This document shows positions 17,168 to 27,677 of a DNA stretch of 64,000 bases, piece by piece. Positions within the stretch are counted from its first letter, which is position 1. Each line of letters starts with the position of its first letter. The notes beneath the pieces are model-generated. The model was not told the DNA's origin. It did not search any database and was given only the letters and a program-made list of their open reading frames with translations. Position numbers and translations under genes: made by a program. The DNA comes from an uncultured Aquimonas sp. (lineage in GTDB: Bacteria > Pseudomonadota > Gammaproteobacteria > Xanthomonadales > Xanthomonadaceae): assembly GCF_937888285.1 (NCBI RefSeq), contig NZ_CALART010000011.1:1-64000 (forward strand), given 5' to 3'.

Positions 17168-18463
17168 ATGGACTTCGACCTGATCGTGATCGGCGCCGGC
17201 CCCAGCGGCCTGTGCCTGGCGCGCGCGCTCGCCGATACCGGCCTGCGCATCGCCCTGGTCGACCAGCAAGCCCGCGCCCAGCTGGCCGAGCCCGCCTTCG
17301 ACGGCCGCGAGATCGCGCTCACCCGCCACAGCGTCGAGCTGCTGAAGCGCATGGGCCTGTGGGAGCGGATCGCCAACGATGAACGCCACGAACTGCGGGC
17401 GGCGCGAGTGCTCAACGGCGATGCCACCCAGGGCATGGAGATCGAGCCACCGGGCGGCCGCTCGGATCGTCTGGGCTGGCTGGTGCCGAATCACCTGATT
17501 CGCCGCGCCGCCTACGCGGCGCTTGAGGACCAGGCGGGCCTGCACTGGTTCGACGGCCTGCGCCCGATCGCGGTCGACGCACGTTCGCACGGCGTCGAGG
17601 TGCAGCTGAGCGATGGCCGCCTGCTGCGCGCCCGTCTGCTGGTGGCGGCCGACAGTCGCTTCTCCGAGACGCGCCGCGCGCTGGGCGTCGCGGCCGACAT
17701 GGAAGACTTCGGCAAGACGATGCTGGTCTGCCGCATGCAGCACGAGCTCGGGCACGAGCAGACCGCCTGGGAGTGGTTCGGCTTCGGCCAGACCCTGGCC
17801 CTGCTGCCGCTGGGCGAGCGCACCGCCTCGGCCGTGCTGACCCTGCCGGCCTGCGAGATCCAGCGCCTGCTGGCGATGGACGAGGCCGCCTTCGGCGCCG
17901 AGATCACCCGCCGCTTCGACGGCCGCCTGGGCGCGATGCAGCCGATCAGCAGCCGCCACGCCTATCCGCTGGTCGGCGTGTATCCACGGCAGTTCGTCGG
18001 CACCCGCTTCGCCCTGGTCGGCGATGCCGCCGTGGGCATGCACCCGGTGACCGCGCACGGCTTCAACTTCGGCCTGCTCGGCGTCGACCTGCTGGCGCTG
18101 CGCATCCGCCGAGCCCACGCCGCCGGGCTCGACATCGCCAACGCCCGCGACCTGTCCGGCTACCAGCGCGAGCTGCGCCGCGCCACCCGGCCGCTGTATC
18201 TGGCCACGCGCGCGATCGCCCGCCTCTACACCAGCGACAGCGCGCCGGCCCGACTGCTGCGCCGGGCCGGCATCGCCTTCGGCGCCCGCGCCCTGCCCTT
18301 CCGCCGCGCGCTCGCAGGCGCACTGTCGGCCAGTGGCGACAGCCGCGCGCAGACGCGGCCCTTGACCCAAGGGCTGAGGGCTTTGTTCCAGCCGGCGCCG
18401 GCCAGCCATGGAGGGAGTGAGCGGCTCATGCGCAGCCAAGACGCACAGCGGCTTGGGCGTTGA
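17168..18463 (+). CDS. ubiM: UbiH/UbiF-family FAD monooxygenase, UbiM-like
   Basis: This 431-residue flavoprotein should hydroxylate a ring carbon in ubiquinone synthesis. The N-terminal FAD fold is DLIVIGAGPSGLCLARAL, the middle VAADSRFSETRRALG, and the second FAD motif FALVGDAAVGMHPVTAHGFN. The segment FDGREIALTRHSVELLKRMG is typical of the UbiM subgroup rather than UbiH, UbiI or UbiF. The ATG at 17168 follows GGAGG. The last 34 or so residues lie in one copy of a 123-bp direct repeat (18362-18607) and lengthen the protein beyond the roughly 400 residues usual for the family. Subgroup assignment is from motif memory. Confidence 0.8.
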   Translation: MDFDLIVIGAGPSGLCLARALADTGLRIALVDQQARAQLAEPAFDGREIALTRHSVELLKRMGLWERIANDERHELRAARVLNGDATQGMEIEPPGGRSDRLGWLVPNHLIRRAAYAALEDQAGLHWFDGLRPIAVDARSHGVEVQLSDGRLLRARLLVAADSRFSETRRALGVAADMEDFGKTMLVCRMQHELGHEQTAWEWFGFGQTLALLPLGERTASAVLTLPACEIQRLLAMDEAAFGAEITRRFDGRLGAMQPISSRHAYPLVGVYPRQFVGTRFALVGDAAVGMHPVTAHGFNFGLLGVDLLALRIRRAHAAGLDIANARDLSGYQRELRRATRPLYLATRAIARLYTSDSAPARLLRRAGIAFGARALPFRRALAGALSASGDSRAQTRPLTQGLRALFQPAPASHGGSERLMRSQDAQRLGR

Positions 18464-18607
18464 TCGGGGTTCGGCGTCACTCGAAGCAGACCCTGGCGCT
18501 GACAGGGGGCAGCAAGCTTTGCTCTAGCCGCCGCCAGCCAGCCTCGAGGGGTGTGTGGCTCGCGCGCATAGCGGCTTCGGCTTCGATCGAAGTTTGGCGT
18601 CACTCGG
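18362..18607. repeat. Degenerate 123-bp direct repeat overlapping the ubiM 3' end
   Basis: Copy A (about 18362-18484) and copy B (about 18485-18607) share GGCTTTG or AGCTTTG, then a CAGCC-rich block, then GCGGCTT, then TTCGGCGTCACTCG or TTTGGCGTCACTCG. The last block recurs 123 bp apart. Copy A encodes the end of UbiM; copy B is non-coding. In the rest of 18464-18818 there are two GTAGG/TGCGC hairpins (about 18612-18640 and 18687-18713) and then the glnS promoter region. Confidence 0.65.
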
Positions 18608-18782
18608 AATTGTAGGTGCGCGACACGCGCACCCTACGACCGCAAACGACGCCCTGCGATGATCGGAGCCTGCGCGACAGTCGCGATAGGGTGCGCCTGC
18701 GGCGCACCGCTCTACCGCGAAAGCGTCAACAACCCGCGGCGGAGGGCTGCCGGGAGCGGTCAAGAGCCCGCGCCGGGGCTGC

Positions 18783-18788
18783 TAGACT
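18783..18788 (+). promoter_or_regulatory. Probable extended -10 box of glnS
   Basis: TGC-TAGACT (18780-18788) lies 30 bp before the glnS ATG. The TG at the extended -10 position makes up for an unclear -35. Confidence 0.45.
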
Positions 18789-18818
18789 GCGCGGCTACCC
18801 GAATCCAGCCTCGCTCCC

Positions 18819-20561
<1,743 letters not shown>

Positions 20562-20625
20562 TGCACACGCTCCGCGTTGGTGTCCGATCGCGCTCCGGCC
20601 GTAGGGTCACTCGCCTGCTCTCTGC

Positions 20626-20764
20626 CGTCGCCCCCGCGAAGGCGGGGGCCCAGCCAGGAATTGCCGCGGTCGCGAGCGTTCTCGGTGGCTCTTTGATCCC
20701 GGCAGCCACCCAGGGTCGTTCTCTCCTGTCGCACGAGTGCTGGATCCCCGCCTTCGCGGGGATG
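20626..20764. repeat. GGATCCCCGC palindrome pair (REP-like element)
   Basis: Two hairpins face each other: CCCCCGCGAAGGCGGGGG (about 20632-20651) and CCCCGCCTTCGCGGGG (about 20747-20762), joined by about 95 bp that includes GTCGCACGAGTGCTGGAT. The unit ends GGGATGACG. Related elements lie at 23053-23164 and, inverted, at 54908-54965. This fills the gap between glnS and the lipoprotein gene. Confidence 0.75.
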
Positions 20765-20857
20765 ACGAATCAGGCTTTCTCGAGAGCACCTGATCGGCGA
20801 AGCCGGGCAAGTGAACTCGCAAGCCTCTTCCGTCTGAGGCGCGGGGCCGAGAAGCTC

Positions 20858-21328
20858 GTGGCGGTCTGTTTTCTGCTGACCCTGGCCGCCTGCTCGCAGG
20901 CACCAAACGAGCCCAAGGCGCCGGAGTTCGCTGAGGCGCCACCGCCGCCGGCGATGGCCGAAACGCCAGCGAAACCGTCCTTCCAGTTCGACGACGGCCG
21001 CGGCCCGGCGGGCACCTGCGGCGCCAACGGCGACGTCGGCTGTTCCGCACCAGACGCATCGCGCGACGACCTCGCCGCCAAGGCGACGCCCGCCGACCCC
21101 GACCGCAGCTGCCAGACCGACGACGACTGCGCGGTCAAGGATGTCGGCAACTGCTGTGGCTACTACCCCGCCTGCGTCAACGCGCAGGCTGACACCTTCC
21201 CCGAGCAAGTGAAGGCCGCCTGCGAGGCGCAGGGGCTTTCCGGCATCTGCGGGTTCCAAGAGATCACTGCCTGCGCCTGCATCGAAGGTCGGTGCGAGGC
21301 GGCACCGGGCGGTGGCGAACTGAAGTAA
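20858..21328 (+). CDS. Putative lipoprotein with a Cys-rich C-terminal domain
   Basis: From the GTG at 20858 this gives 156 residues with a hydrophobic core ending in LTLAACSQ, a lipobox with Cys 12 or so as the lipid site. A Pro/Ala-rich spacer follows. The C-terminal part has at least nine Cys (SCQTDDDC, GNCCGYYPACVN, GICGF, ACACIEGRC), so a disulfide-bonded periplasmic or surface domain is likely. The signal lacks basic residues if GTG is used. An in-frame ATG at 20762, inside the repeat, would add RRGAEK before the hydrophobic core and 32 residues in total. Function unknown. Confidence 0.65.
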   Translation: MAVCFLLTLAACSQAPNEPKAPEFAEAPPPPAMAETPAKPSFQFDDGRGPAGTCGANGDVGCSAPDASRDDLAAKATPADPDRSCQTDDDCAVKDVGNCCGYYPACVNAQADTFPEQVKAACEAQGLSGICGFQEITACACIEGRCEAAPGGGELK

Positions 21329-21336
21329 GCCCTCCC

Positions 21337-21897
21337 ATGCTGTACGCCCAAGTCCACCTCACCCTGCCCGCCTGGGTGCACGAACTCGCGCCCGCCGGCA
21401 GCGTTTACGCCAGCGATGAAGACAAGATGCGGCTGGCGATCGAGCTCTCACGCCGCAATGTCGATGCGCGCAGCGGCGGCCCCTTCGGCGCCGCCGTGTT
21501 CGATGCCCAGCATCGGCTGGTCGCCGTCGGCGTCAATCGCGTCGAGCCGCACACCTGCTCGGTCGCACACGCCGAGATGATGGCCTACATGACCGCCCAG
21601 CAGCGCCTGCAGCGCTTCCGCCTCAACGAGGGCGCGCCGGGCGTGACGCTCGCGACCTCGTCCCAGCCCTGCTGCATGTGCTACGGCGCCACCTTCTGGG
21701 CCGGTATCGACACGCTGTTGATTGGCGCCCGCGCCGAAGACGTGATGACGCTGACCCAGTTCGACGAAGGCCCGCTGCCGGCCGACTGGAAGGGCGAGCT
21801 GGAGCAGCGCGGCATCGCGGTGCGCCGCGACCTGCTGCGCGAGGACGCCTGCGCGGTGCTCAAGCACTACACCGACAGCGCCGGGCGCATGTACTGA
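21337..21897 (+). CDS. Nucleoside/cytidine-type deaminase family protein
   Basis: This 186-residue enzyme has the zinc deaminase signature: VAHAEMMAYMTAQQ (zinc His and proton-shuttle Glu) and SSQPCCMCYGATFWAGI (two zinc Cys). GGPFGAAVFD is typical of guanine deaminase/TadA-like members. It likely deaminates a free purine or pyrimidine base or nucleoside; it is not the tRNA TadA by length and N-terminus. The ATG at 21337 lies 8 bp after the lipoprotein stop. Its stop overlaps the rlmM start by one base (TGATG), so the two are probably co-translated. Confidence 0.87.
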   Translation: MLYAQVHLTLPAWVHELAPAGSVYASDEDKMRLAIELSRRNVDARSGGPFGAAVFDAQHRLVAVGVNRVEPHTCSVAHAEMMAYMTAQQRLQRFRLNEGAPGVTLATSSQPCCMCYGATFWAGIDTLLIGARAEDVMTLTQFDEGPLPADWKGELEQRGIAVRRDLLREDACAVLKHYTDSAGRMY

Positions 21898-23006
21898 TGA
21901 AACCCCTGGGCGACGCCGGCCTCTACCTGCCCTGCCGCGCCGGCTTCGAACCCGAGTGCGCGGCCGAAATCAGCGAGCGTGCGGCAACTTTCGGCGTGGG
22001 CGGCTATGCGAAGACCGAGCGCGACTCGGGCTATGTGCGCTTTCTGGGCCTCGACGCCGAATCGCAGTCGCAGCTCTGCCGCGCCCTGCCCTGGCATGCG
22101 CTGATCTTCGCCCGCCAGCGGCTGTCGGTGTTCGCCGAGCTGCAGAACCTCGACCCCAAGGATCGGCTGAGCCCGGTGCTCGACGCCATGGCCGGCAGCG
22201 GCCAGGTCTTCGGCCAGCTCAGCATGGAGCACCCCGATGCCGACGTCGGCCGCGATCTCGCGGGCCTGGCGCGCAGCTTCGGCAACGCCCTGCGCGCGGG
22301 CCTGCGCAAGCCGGGACACCTGAGCGCGAAAGACGACCCACGCAAGCCGACCCTGCACGTGGTGCTGCTGTCTGGCACGCACCTGCTGCTGGCGGCAGGC
22401 GACGCCGATGACACCCCGCCGATGCGCGGCCAGGGCGAACGCACGGCACCGTGGACCGGCGGCATCCCGCGCTTGAAGCTCGCCCACGACGCGCCCAGCC
22501 GCTCGGCGCTGAAGCTCGAGGAAGCCCTGCTCACCCTGCTCAGCCCCGACGAACGCACCCGCTGGATGAAGGCCGGCCAGCAGGCGGTCGATCTCGGTGC
22601 TGCGCCCGGCGGCTGGAGCTGGGTGCTGGCGCGCGCCGGCCTGTCGGTCACCGCCATCGACAACGGCCCGCTGGCCGAGAGCGCGATGGGCACCGGCCTG
22701 ATCAAGCACCTGCGCTCGGACGGCTTCCGCTGGAGGCCGCCGCATCCGATCGACTGGTTGGTCTGCGACATGGTCGAGCAGCCCAAGCGCGTGGCCGCAC
22801 TGATGGGCGACTGGCTGGTCGAGGGCGATGCCCGGCGCGCGATCTTCAACCTGAAGCTGCCGATGAAGAAGCGCTGGCAGGAAGTCCGCGAACAGATGGA
22901 GGTACTCGACGCACGCCTGAAACAGGCCGGCCTGAACCTCGAACTGCGCGCCCGCCAGCTCTACCACGACCGCGAGGAGATCACGGTCGCGACGGTACCG
23001 CGCTGA
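21897..23006 (+). CDS. rlmM: 23S rRNA (cytidine-2498-2'-O)-methyltransferase
   Basis: This 369-residue SAM-dependent enzyme methylates the 2'-O of C2498 in 23S rRNA. The N-terminal part (LYLPCRAGFEPECAAEISERA) and THUMP-like region precede a Rossmann methyltransferase domain: QAVDLGAAPGGWSWVLARAG binds SAM, DWLVCDMVEQPKRVAAL carries the catalytic Asp, and FNLKLPMKKRWQEV the catalytic Lys. Length matches the family. It starts at the ATG overlapping the deaminase stop; the longer open frame upstream is a shadow of the deaminase gene. Confidence 0.95.
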   Translation: MKPLGDAGLYLPCRAGFEPECAAEISERAATFGVGGYAKTERDSGYVRFLGLDAESQSQLCRALPWHALIFARQRLSVFAELQNLDPKDRLSPVLDAMAGSGQVFGQLSMEHPDADVGRDLAGLARSFGNALRAGLRKPGHLSAKDDPRKPTLHVVLLSGTHLLLAAGDADDTPPMRGQGERTAPWTGGIPRLKLAHDAPSRSALKLEEALLTLLSPDERTRWMKAGQQAVDLGAAPGGWSWVLARAGLSVTAIDNGPLAESAMGTGLIKHLRSDGFRWRPPHPIDWLVCDMVEQPKRVAALMGDWLVEGDARRAIFNLKLPMKKRWQEVREQMEVLDARLKQAGLNLELRARQLYHDREEITVATVPR

Positions 23007-23052
23007 GCCTGCAGCACCGACCTCTCTCAAGAAACAGAACGCTTGCGACCCC

Positions 23053-23164
23053 ATTGATCGTCGCCCCCACGCAGGTGGGGGCCCAGTGCTGCTTGCCTCA
23101 GTCGCACGAGTCCTGGATCCCCGCCCCCCGCCTTCGCGAGGGCAGGCTCTACGCGGGGATGACG
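23053..23164. repeat. GGATCCCCGC palindrome pair, second copy
   Basis: Same family as 20626-20764: CCCCCACGCAGGTGGGGG near 23057, GTCGCACGAG-TCCTGGATCCCCGCC near 23100-23125, then GCGGGGATGACG at the end. An extra 20 bp or so splits the right hairpin. It lies in the 360-bp gap between rlmM and the nuclease gene; the remainder of that gap to 23290 holds no gene. Confidence 0.7.
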
Positions 23165-23298
23165 TATCAATGTTTCTTCAGGAACACCTGGCTCGCCGCG
23201 CGGGGCTGGGAGCCTCTCACGCAGGCGCGACAAAGATCGAACGCGCGAAGCGTGACGGGGCGCACACGGAAGGCGGCTTTGTGACGTCTTCACTAAAC

Positions 23299-23332
23299 CT
23301 GACATGAATCTGTAAGCCCCGACCGCTACACT
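23299..23332 (+). promoter_or_regulatory. Pho-box-like promoter of the secreted nuclease
   Basis: CTGACAT (23299-23305), four A/T-rich bases, then CTGTAAG (23310-23316) match 14 of 18 positions of the E. coli PhoB box (two CTGTCAT-type heptamers 11 bp apart). A -10-like TACACT starts at 23327, ten bases after the box, the spacing expected where PhoB replaces a -35. The nuclease ATG is at 23367. PhoB control would fit phosphate scavenging from DNA. The consensus is from memory of the E. coli regulon. Confidence 0.5.
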
Positions 23333-23366
23333 CCGGCGGTTTTCCATCGTTTGCAGGGGTTGCGGC

Positions 23367-26300
23367 ATGAAGGGTTTGAGGGCGGTACAGACGGCGCTGG
23401 TGGCGCTGGGGCTTGCGGGGGCTGCGACCGGATCGGCTCAGGTTGCGCTGGCGCCCGGACAAACTTACTCGCAAGACTTCAATTCGTTGGCGAATACGGG
23501 AACGACCAATGCGTTCGCCGACAATTCGACCCTCTTGGGGTGGTACTCGGCGCGAGCTGGCGGCACCGGCGGACCAGGAGCCAACACTGTCTATCTCGCA
23601 GGCAATGGTGGGACCACGAACGGTGGCGTATACAGCTTTGGTAGCACTGGGAGCAGCGAACGCGCGCTCGGTGCGCTGCCCACCAATGCCCTAGGCGTGT
23701 TCTGCCACGGGCTCCGAGTCCAGAACGCCAGCTCAAGCGCGATCCCCGGCTTCCAGCTTTCCTACACAGGAGAGCAGTGGCGCAACGGGGGGGTAGTGAC
23801 GGCGAACACCCTGACGATCGAGTATCGAATCGTCGCAGCTGGTACCACTTTCGACCTTGGGTGCAACACTTCAACCGATTGGTCATCTGTCAGCGCGCTG
23901 ACCTTCACATCGCCAACCACCAGCACAACTGCCGCAGCACTCGACGGCAACGCCAGCGCCAACCGCGCGGAACTTTCAGCGGCGCTGGGCGCACCGCTTA
24001 TGCCGGGTCAAGAGCTTTGGATCCGCTGGACTGACATCAACGAAGCCGGCAACGACCACGGTCTGGCGCTGGACGATGTGACCCTCGCCGCAAGCCCCAC
24101 AGCGGCGCCGGTACTCGACATCGCCGCAGCCAGCGAATTCGAAGGCAACTCCGGGCAGACCCCGCTCAACTTCGCCCTCACCCTGTCCAGCGCGGCGCCC
24201 GCCGGCGGGCTGCGCGTGCTGGCCACGACCTCGAACGGCACCGCCACCGCCGGCGATGACTACGTCGCGCTGACCGACGCCGAGTTCACCATCGCGGCCG
24301 GCGCAACGACCGCCAATGTGGTCGTGCAGATCCTCGGCGACACCACCGACGAGCCCGACGAGACGCTTACGGTCAGCCTGACGCTTCCCGACGGCGGCGC
24401 CACGTTTGGCGACAGTGCCGGCAGCGCGATCGGCACGATCCGCAACGACGATGCCTCAAGCGCGGTGCTGAGCATCGCGCCGGCCGCCGACGTTGCCGAA
24501 GGCAACACCGGAACCACGCCGCAAGTGTTCGTGGCCAGCCTGAGCGGGCCACTGCCGACCGACGTCAACCTGACCGCCAGCACCGCCGACATCAGCGCGA
24601 CCGCCGGCCAGGACTACGTGGCCTTCAGCGATCGCCCCTTCGTGATTGCCGCCGGCCAGACCTCGGTCGAGATCGCGGTCGACGTGATCGGCGACCGCGT
24701 TGACGAGGCGAACGAGTCCTACCGCGTCAGCATCGCCAGCAGCAGCCCGGGCGTGACGCTGGGCACCGCGACCGCAGAGGGCGTGATCCTCGACGACGAT
24801 CTGCCCTTCACCGAGATCTTCAGCATCCAGGGCAATGGCGTCTGCTCGCCTTTCGTTACCCCCTGCAACATCGCCGCCAACGTCACTGGCGAGCCGGTCC
24901 GCACCCAGGCCAATGTCGTCACGGCCGTTGGCACCGCCGGCTTCACCATGCAGACTCCGGACGCGCGCGATGACGGCGACGCCAGCACCTCGAACGGCAT
25001 CTACGTATTCACCTCGGTGGCGCCGCGCAATGACGCCGGCGAGCTGCTGGCGGTCGGCGACCAGGTCGAAGTGGTGGGGCGTGCGGCCGAGTTCTTCAGC
25101 ATGACCCAGATCGTGGTCAACAGCACCCGCGATACCGCCAACAGCATCCTCACCCAGGCCAGCAACCAGACCCTGCCGACCGCGATCGTGTTCGGCGAGG
25201 CGCCGACGCGCGGCAGCGTGCTGATCCCCTCGAAGGATCCGGACAACCTGAGCTGCGGTGCGCTCGGCAACTTCGAGTGCTTCGAAGGCATGCGCGTTTC
25301 CATCCCCAATGGCGCGGTGACCGTTGCCAACCAGCGGCGTGCGGCCAAGCTGTACGCCGAAACCTGGATCTCGCCCTACGGCGAGCGCGGCGTGCGCGAG
25401 AAGGGCGCACTGCCCGGCACCGTACTCACCCCCGACAACGCCGCTGCCGGCGTGTGGGACGGCAACCCGGAGATCATCGAGTTCGACGCCGACTTCCTGT
25501 CGGCGCCGACCAGCCCCGGCGTCGAGCTGGCGGGCGGCACCCGCTTCAGTGCGACCGGCGTGATCGGCTACGACTTCGGCGACTACGAGTTCTGGGCCAG
25601 CGAGCTCACCATCGTCGATGGTACGAACGAAGCTGTGCGCCCGGTGCCCGCAGCGAGCGAAGGTGAGCTGACCATCGGCAGTTTCAACGCCTTCCGCCTG
25701 TGCGACGCGGTGCGCGACAACCCGCCGCCCAGCACGGTCCTGTGTGCCGCCACGGCCGCGCTCGAAACGGATCCGAACCGCGTGACCCATCAGCTCGGCC
25801 AGGTCAGCGCGTATATCCGCCAGGTCCTGCGCAGCCCCGACGTGATCGGCATGCAGGAGGTGGAGAACCTTGGAATCCTGGAGGCCCTGGCGACGCAGAT
25901 CGCAGCGGACGGCGGCCCGACCTATTCAGCGCATCTGGTCGAAGGCAATGACGTGGGCGGCATCGATGTCGGCTACCTGGTCAACACCGCACGCGTCACG
26001 GGCATCACCGTGACCCAGCTGGCGGATGCCGAAACCTGGAACGATCCGGGTGGCTCCGCGACCGCGACCCTGCACGATCGCCCGCCGCTGCTGCTGGCCG
26101 CCGATTTCATCGGCAACGGGCGGCCGTTCCGCTTCCATGTGATCAACAACCACACCCGCTCGCGCGGTGGTGTCGACGTCAGCGACGCGAACGGCGAGCG
26201 CATCCGCGCCAAGCGCTACCTGCAGGCGGTATCGATCGCGAACCTGGTGCAGGACCTGCAGACGGATGAAGCCACCGCCGATGTCCCGCTGTTCGTGATC

Positions 26301-26819
26301 GGCGACCACAATGCCTTCCAGTTCACCGATGGCTATGTGGACGTGGTGGGCCTGATCGCCGGTACCTACGTGAATGCCGAGAACACCTGCGCCCCGGCCA
26401 ACCAGGTCACCACCTGCAAGCTGCCGGGCGGCGCCAACATCGTGGTGCCCGCGCTGGTTAACGCGGTCGACGTGATCGACGAGGACGAGCGCTACTCCTA
26501 CAAGTTCACCGAGGACTTCGGTCCGATCCAGGGGAGCACCGGCCGCGACCTGGCCACCAACCAAGTGCTGGACCACGGCCTGTTCAACAGCGTTGCGGCG
26601 CCCTATGTGACCGGCATGGCCTTTGGCCGCGCCAACGTCGACGCGTCGACCCAGCGCTTCCGCACCTGCAACTACACCCTGCGTGACGCGACCTTCTGTC
26701 CGCAGGGCCCGGGCAGCTGGGTGCCCACCGGCAGCTCCGACCACGACGGCTTCGTGCTCTTCGTCAGCCCGCCGCTGCCGGACGCGATCTTCGCCAACGG
26801 CTTCGAGACGATCGACTGA
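23367..26819 (+). CDS. Secreted ExeM/NucH-type endonuclease with two Calx-beta domains
   Basis: This 1150-residue protein has a signal peptide (about 1-24) and an N-terminal beta domain (about 28-240). Two Calx-beta-like repeats follow at about 249-352 and 367-470 (both with the TAGDDYVAL or TAGQDYVAF signature). An OB-like domain spans about 485-600. The endonuclease/exonuclease/phosphatase domain begins with LTIGSFNAFRLCD near 768, continues with GMQEVENLGILEAL, NNHTRSRGG and GDHNAF, and ends with SSDHDGFVLF near 1124. Family enzymes are exported and degrade extracellular DNA. The C-terminus is DAIFANGFETID, a possible sorting tail. A Pho-box-like promoter lies upstream and a strong hairpin follows. 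Confidence 0.93.
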   Translation: MKGLRAVQTALVALGLAGAATGSAQVALAPGQTYSQDFNSLANTGTTNAFADNSTLLGWYSARAGGTGGPGANTVYLAGNGGTTNGGVYSFGSTGSSERALGALPTNALGVFCHGLRVQNASSSAIPGFQLSYTGEQWRNGGVVTANTLTIEYRIVAAGTTFDLGCNTSTDWSSVSALTFTSPTTSTTAAALDGNASANRAELSAALGAPLMPGQELWIRWTDINEAGNDHGLALDDVTLAASPTAAPVLDIAAASEFEGNSGQTPLNFALTLSSAAPAGGLRVLATTSNGTATAGDDYVALTDAEFTIAAGATTANVVVQILGDTTDEPDETLTVSLTLPDGGATFGDSAGSAIGTIRNDDASSAVLSIAPAADVAEGNTGTTPQVFVASLSGPLPTDVNLTASTADISATAGQDYVAFSDRPFVIAAGQTSVEIAVDVIGDRVDEANESYRVSIASSSPGVTLGTATAEGVILDDDLPFTEIFSIQGNGVCSPFVTPCNIAANVTGEPVRTQANVVTAVGTAGFTMQTPDARDDGDASTSNGIYVFTSVAPRNDAGELLAVGDQVEVVGRAAEFFSMTQIVVNSTRDTANSILTQASNQTLPTAIVFGEAPTRGSVLIPSKDPDNLSCGALGNFECFEGMRVSIPNGAVTVANQRRAAKLYAETWISPYGERGVREKGALPGTVLTPDNAAAGVWDGNPEIIEFDADFLSAPTSPGVELAGGTRFSATGVIGYDFGDYEFWASELTIVDGTNEAVRPVPAASEGELTIGSFNAFRLCDAVRDNPPPSTVLCAATAALETDPNRVTHQLGQVSAYIRQVLRSPDVIGMQEVENLGILEALATQIAADGGPTYSAHLVEGNDVGGIDVGYLVNTARVTGITVTQLADAETWNDPGGSATATLHDRPPLLLAADFIGNGRPFRFHVINNHTRSRGGVDVSDANGERIRAKRYLQAVSIANLVQDLQTDEATADVPLFVIGDHNAFQFTDGYVDVVGLIAGTYVNAENTCAPANQVTTCKLPGGANIVVPALVNAVDVIDEDERYSYKFTEDFGPIQGSTGRDLATNQVLDHGLFNSVAAPYVTGMAFGRANVDASTQRFRTCNYTLRDATFCPQGPGSWVPTGSSDHDGFVLFVSPPLPDAIFANGFETID

Positions 26820-26838
26820 TCCCTCGGCTCCGGTGTTG

Positions 26839-26875
26839 AACGCAGACGCCCGCCTTCACGGCGGGCGTCTGCGTT
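26839..26875 (+). terminator. Strong hairpin terminator after the nuclease gene
   Basis: A perfect 16-bp stem (26839-26854 with 26860-26875) closes on TTCAC and is followed by a short T-run ending TTTG. It begins 20 bp after the stop codon. Confidence 0.8.
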
Positions 26876-26953
26876 TGCGGCACCGCACTTGGGCCAGGCG
26901 CGGCTTCGCTGCATGCTGCAAGCCCACATGCGAGCAGAAGAGACCCGAGACCC

Positions 26954-27526
26954 ATGGCGACTGGCCCCGAGCGTTCCGACACAGCCGTGCACCTCGAGTA
27001 CGACCTCGAACGCTCGCACCTGCAGGCCGCGCAGGCGGTGTCCCAAGGCTACCTCTGCGCGACGGCCACCCAGGGCGCCTGGCGGCCCATGCTGGCGAAC
27101 CTCTTCCTCTGGGTCTTGATCGCCGCGAGCCTGATGTTTGTGTTCGCGGCGCTGAAGACCGCCGCGGAGCCCTTGCGAGCGCCTGCGTGGCTGGGATTGG
27201 CGGGGCTGCTGCTGGCCGGCTGTCTGGCCTACGCCGCCGAAGTCGCTCGCGCCCGGCGCATGAACCTGCGCCTGGTCGATCTGCAGGGTCCGTTCCCGCT
27301 GCGGGTGCAGCTCGGAATCGATGCGTCGGGCATCACGGCTCGCAGTCTCCACGGCGAGGGCCGCTACCCGGCCCGCAGCTACGTCGCCGTGGTGGAGAGT
27401 CGGGCCACGCTGGTGCTGCTGCTGCGCTCGGGGCTGGCGATGCCGATTCCCGATGCCGCGTTCATGTCCGCCGAGCAGCGCCAGACGGTTCTGCAACTGC
27501 TGTCGCCCACTCCCTCCGAAGCTTGA
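26954..27526 (+). CDS. YcxB-like two-helix membrane protein
   Basis: This 190-residue protein has two adjacent membrane helices (about 52-72 and 78-98), with a short N-terminal and a longer C-terminal soluble part. The C-terminal half (IDASGITARSLHGEGRYPARSYVAVVES, read in parts, then LVLLLRSGLAMPIPDAAF) resembles the YcxB-like family, whose function is unknown. The ATG at 26954 is used. It stands between the nuclease terminator and cysK and is probably transcribed alone. Confidence 0.7.
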   Translation: MATGPERSDTAVHLEYDLERSHLQAAQAVSQGYLCATATQGAWRPMLANLFLWVLIAASLMFVFAALKTAAEPLRAPAWLGLAGLLLAGCLAYAAEVARARRMNLRLVDLQGPFPLRVQLGIDASGITARSLHGEGRYPARSYVAVVESRATLVLLLRSGLAMPIPDAAFMSAEQRQTVLQLLSPTPSEA

Positions 27527-27677
27527 TGGCGGTCGCGCCGCCCGCGCGTGCGCGCTAGTCCACCACGGCACCCACGCGCCGGCTCGACATGACGCGCCGG
27601 ACTATAGGCGAGGGCAACACTGGTCCGCCCCCTGTCGCACCGCGTGCAATCCCCCGACTGCAATCCAAGGCCCCGCC

